A stretch of 7,876 nucleotides of DNA, taken from NCBI GenBank assembly GCA_022572905.1, contig JACZUZ010000073.1, positions 1-7,876 on the forward strand, given 5' to 3'. The notes beneath the pieces are model-generated. The model was not told the DNA's origin. It did not search any database and saw only the letters and a program-made list of their open reading frames with translations. This DNA is from Candidatus Zixiibacteriota bacterium (lineage in GTDB: Bacteria; Zixibacteria; MSB-5A5; GN15; JACZUZ01). A program made the translations under genes and the position numbers. Shown in pieces: positions 6,223 to 7,876 of this stretch. Position 1 is the stretch's first letter. Each line of letters opens with the position of its first letter.

Positions 6223-6260
6223 CCCCTCTCCTTCATTTGAAGAAGAGGGGCACTTTTTTT
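6223..6260 (-). terminator. Terminator of the secreted-protein gene, possibly two-way
   Basis: On the minus strand CCCCUCUUCUUC pairs with GAAGGAGAGGGG over a four-base loop: 12 continuous pairs with one U-G wobble, then TTTTCTT. It lies 66 bases past the stop at 6316. On the plus strand the same stem has one C-A mismatch but is followed after CAC by seven T, so it could also stop rightward transcription coming from the non-coding region to its left. Confidence 0.8.
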
Positions 6261-6315
6261 GATTATCTTCACTTTCCCATGAGAAGGCGACAGCGAAGAA
6301 GTCTAAGGTCAAATC

Positions 6316-7161
6316 TTACTTCAGCATGACCATCTTACGAGTCTGGACAAATTCGCCGTTGTTGGCGTTGACTTTGTAGAAGTAGACTCCTGATGACACT
6401 TTGCCGCCGTTGTTGTCACGTCCGTCCCACTCGACGGTGTAAGAAGCGGCTTCCTTATGCTCGTTCACCAGTATGCGTACACGCTGACCGAGTACATTGT
6501 AGATCTCCAGCTTTACCAAACCGGCATTCAAGATGTCGTAATTTATCTTTGTGCTCGGGTTGAACGGATTCGGAAAGTTCTGATCCAATGAGAAACTGGT
6601 CGGCTTTGCCGAAGCGACGCTCGTTCCACCAGAGAGAGCCACCTCGATTGGGGCAAACTCCGGAGTAACCATCACAACGTGCGGTATATTATTCTCATCA
6701 TAGACATCATAGACCAAAAAGAGGTCATGAGTCGGATTTTTCTGGGGAGCGACTTCGATTGTAAAGCTCTCCAGTGTCGGATCATCAACAGTGAAAAACA
6801 GTTGAGCCACTGTTCCTTCTCCGGCTGGCAGATCGGCCTTAAGACTGTAGATCATGTTGATCGCGCCGATTATGAGTAGATTATTCTCAGCGTCAATGTT
6901 AGCGATTTTGAAGTCGTAATTATCAAGCATTGATCCGAGCTCGACTCGCGTCAATGTAACTCCATCCGAATAACTGAGTGGAATGTCCATAGCGGTCAAG
7001 TTCTTGTCATACTTGATAGTTAATGGCACAACGATTTCGGTCGGCGATACGCCGCTGGGTGTCGCAGTAGAAGCCACAGAATACGAGCCGCCCTTGGCCG
7101 CAAAAGCCGAAGTTGCCAATAGCGCCGCTCCCATGGCCGCCATCAAATACAAACGTTTCAT
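6316..7161 (-). CDS. Secreted cohesin-like protein with C-terminal sorting domain
   Basis: 281 residues from ATG 7161-7159, chosen because GGGGGGAG lies eight bases upstream and a textbook signal peptide follows (MKRLYLMAAM, hydrophobic core, AFA-A near residue 22). The longer ORF to 7326 lacks both. Residues about 25-170 look like a beta-sandwich of the cohesin-like kind: alternating strands, VVPLTIKYDKNLTAMDIPLSY early and ADLPAGEGTVAQLFF (109-123) later. After a short linker, residues 189-281 are a Por/FlgD-type sorting domain: DQNFPNPFNPST (193-204), VKLEIYNVLGQRV (216-228), EWDGRDNNG (244-252), SGVYFYKV (257-264) and the end RKMVMLK. Such domains direct proteins through type IX-like secretion in Bacteroidetes and are common in other FCB-group phyla. 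No catalytic motif is seen, so it is probably structural or binding. It is followed by a terminator and is likely a single-gene transcript. Confidence 0.88.
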   Translation of the reverse strand: MKRLYLMAAMGAALLATSAFAAKGGSYSVASTATPSGVSPTEIVVPLTIKYDKNLTAMDIPLSYSDGVTLTRVELGSMLDNYDFKIANIDAENNLLIIGAINMIYSLKADLPAGEGTVAQLFFTVDDPTLESFTIEVAPQKNPTHDLFLVYDVYDENNIPHVVMVTPEFAPIEVALSGGTSVASAKPTSFSLDQNFPNPFNPSTKINYDILNAGLVKLEIYNVLGQRVRILVNEHKEAASYTVEWDGRDNNGGKVSSGVYFYKVNANNGEFVQTRKMVMLK

Positions 7162-7258
7162 AGGTAATCTCCCCCCGTTAAGGGACTTACAGTTTTTGCC
7201 CTGGCTCTTAACGAGCTTCCTGCTCGAAAAGCCACTTCTTCTACCAACACACAATATA
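7162..7258 (-). promoter_or_regulatory. Leader of the secreted-protein gene with alternative stems
   Basis: A -10-like TATATT lies at 7258-7253; no -35 box is clear. The leader can form either a nested hairpin GGCT-CGAGC/GCTCG-AGCC (7203-7233) or a stem of CGTTAAG with CTTAACG (7207-7213 with 7176-7182). The two share bases and exclude each other. The second ends just before the GGGGGGAG ribosome site (7168-7175 region), so it could affect translation start. I do not recognise a known riboswitch here. Confidence 0.35.
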
Positions 7259-7876
7259 TCATTTTTCATATTCGATATTCTTCTTAAACTTACTTTGTTT
7301 AGCGATTCTTTGGATGACTCTTCCAAGGCCTTTCTAAGGCGTTTTCGCAGAGGGACTTACCCATTATTATCAAGCAAACCTGGCGCCGTTTTTCTGGTTC
7401 TGCCTTAACTCATGCCTTTCAATCACTTAACAGTCCCCAAATTTCCCTCTAACCTCATAGCCCCCTAAAAAACTGACCTCCAAGTCAAAGTTCTGCAATC
7501 GGTTAGCGCTCTTTTGTTTAATTGAGTCCAGTTCAATTATGTGCGGACGGCTGAATCTATTGCGAGATTCGAAAGTATCACTCTTTCTAATTCAAAAGAT
7601 ACCCAGCATCGTAAGTCCTGTCAAGCCAATTCTCCGCATCTTTCCGCCGGTGCAAATTCTGCGACGCGCGGCTAATCTGCGAGATATCCCTGATTAATCT
7701 AAGCCACGCTGCTCCCACTCGCGAGACCGCCTCTACCAATGGGTATACACGAAATCAACCGAAGATGTTCCGAGCAAACTGCGCTATCAAAACATTCCTA
7801 TAAGGAAATCAGCTACCCGACCAGCAGGGAAGCACACCGTCCGCAAATATGAATTGGACCAGAGCTATAGCGTCAC
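7259..7876. other. No recognisable gene; minor repeats
   Basis: All six frames are broken by stops, and no ORF with a ribosome site and protein-like composition is visible. A perfect inverted repeat TAATTGA-7-TCAATTA lies at 7519-7539. AGGGACTTAC occurs at 7351-7360 and again at 7181-7190, exactly 170 bases apart. A weak minus-strand hairpin TGAC/GTCA near 7473-7486 is followed by six T (7467-7472). A minus-strand reading frame of 50 codons (7739-7587) is open but unsupported. No tRNA, CRISPR or insertion-sequence ends were seen. Confidence 0.5.

Noticed and set aside
7162..7233. c-di-GMP-I riboswitch, because of a GGGCAAA segment
   Set aside because: The remaining conserved parts (GGGACGCAAAGCC and the receptor helix) are absent.
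7162..7326. 55-residue N-terminal extension of the secreted protein
   Set aside because: It would bury the signal peptide, and the strong Shine-Dalgarno site lies before the later ATG.
7539..7697. Plus-strand 52-residue frame beginning MCGRLN, like SRAP (YedK/HMCES) proteins
   Set aside because: Only the first few residues match; the rest lacks SRAP features, no ribosome site precedes it, and no other frame downstream restores the family. Treated as chance.
7587..7739. Minus-strand 50-codon frame with protein-like composition (ends DRTYDAGYLLN)
   Set aside because: It could start only at TTG or GTG, has no ribosome site, and follows a stop closely; I recognise no family. Could be a gene relic but cannot be supported.

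Overview
The window reads as chromosomal DNA of a Gram-negative (diderm) bacterium with intermediate G+C. An outer-membrane lipid transport (Mla) gene set points to a diderm. A secreted protein ending in a Por/type IX-like sorting domain of the FPNPFNP type points to the FCB group in the wide sense (candidate phyla such as Zixibacteria, KSB1 or Marinimicrobia are the sort of place such proteins abound). The phylum is an inference from protein style, not a search result.

Layout, left to right. 1-368 (minus, cut by the window edge): exported YCII-domain protein with a TTG start. 633-1187 (plus): four-helix membrane protein of unknown function. 1328-1966 (plus): LysE/RhtB exporter with a GTG start. 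This converges, with an 11-base gap, on a minus-strand block transcribed mlaE (5580-4789) > mlaF (4778-4011) > mlaD (3930-3004) > Na+/Ca2+ exchanger (2913-1978). MlaE, MlaF and MlaD together form the inner-membrane part of a phospholipid/lipid transporter: permease, ATPase and MCE substrate-binding ring. No mlaB or mlaC is present in the window, and the exchanger is probably a co-directional neighbour rather than a partner.

5581-6315 has no credible gene but is not featureless. A strong minus-strand intrinsic terminator lies at 5718-5756. Directly upstream of it is a dense set of nested and pseudoknotted complementary segments (5756-5869), preceded by a possible promoter at 5901-5928. This looks like a stand-alone structured RNA or a leader of mlaE; I could not match it to a known RNA class. 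More long-range inverted repeats follow at 5980-6178. A second hairpin terminator (6223-6260) closes the next gene.

6316-7161 (minus): secreted protein with a cohesin-like beta domain and a C-terminal sorting domain, with a strong Shine-Dalgarno site and a leader that can fold in two mutually exclusive ways. 7162-7876 is otherwise non-coding as far as I can tell, with a few inverted and direct repeats.
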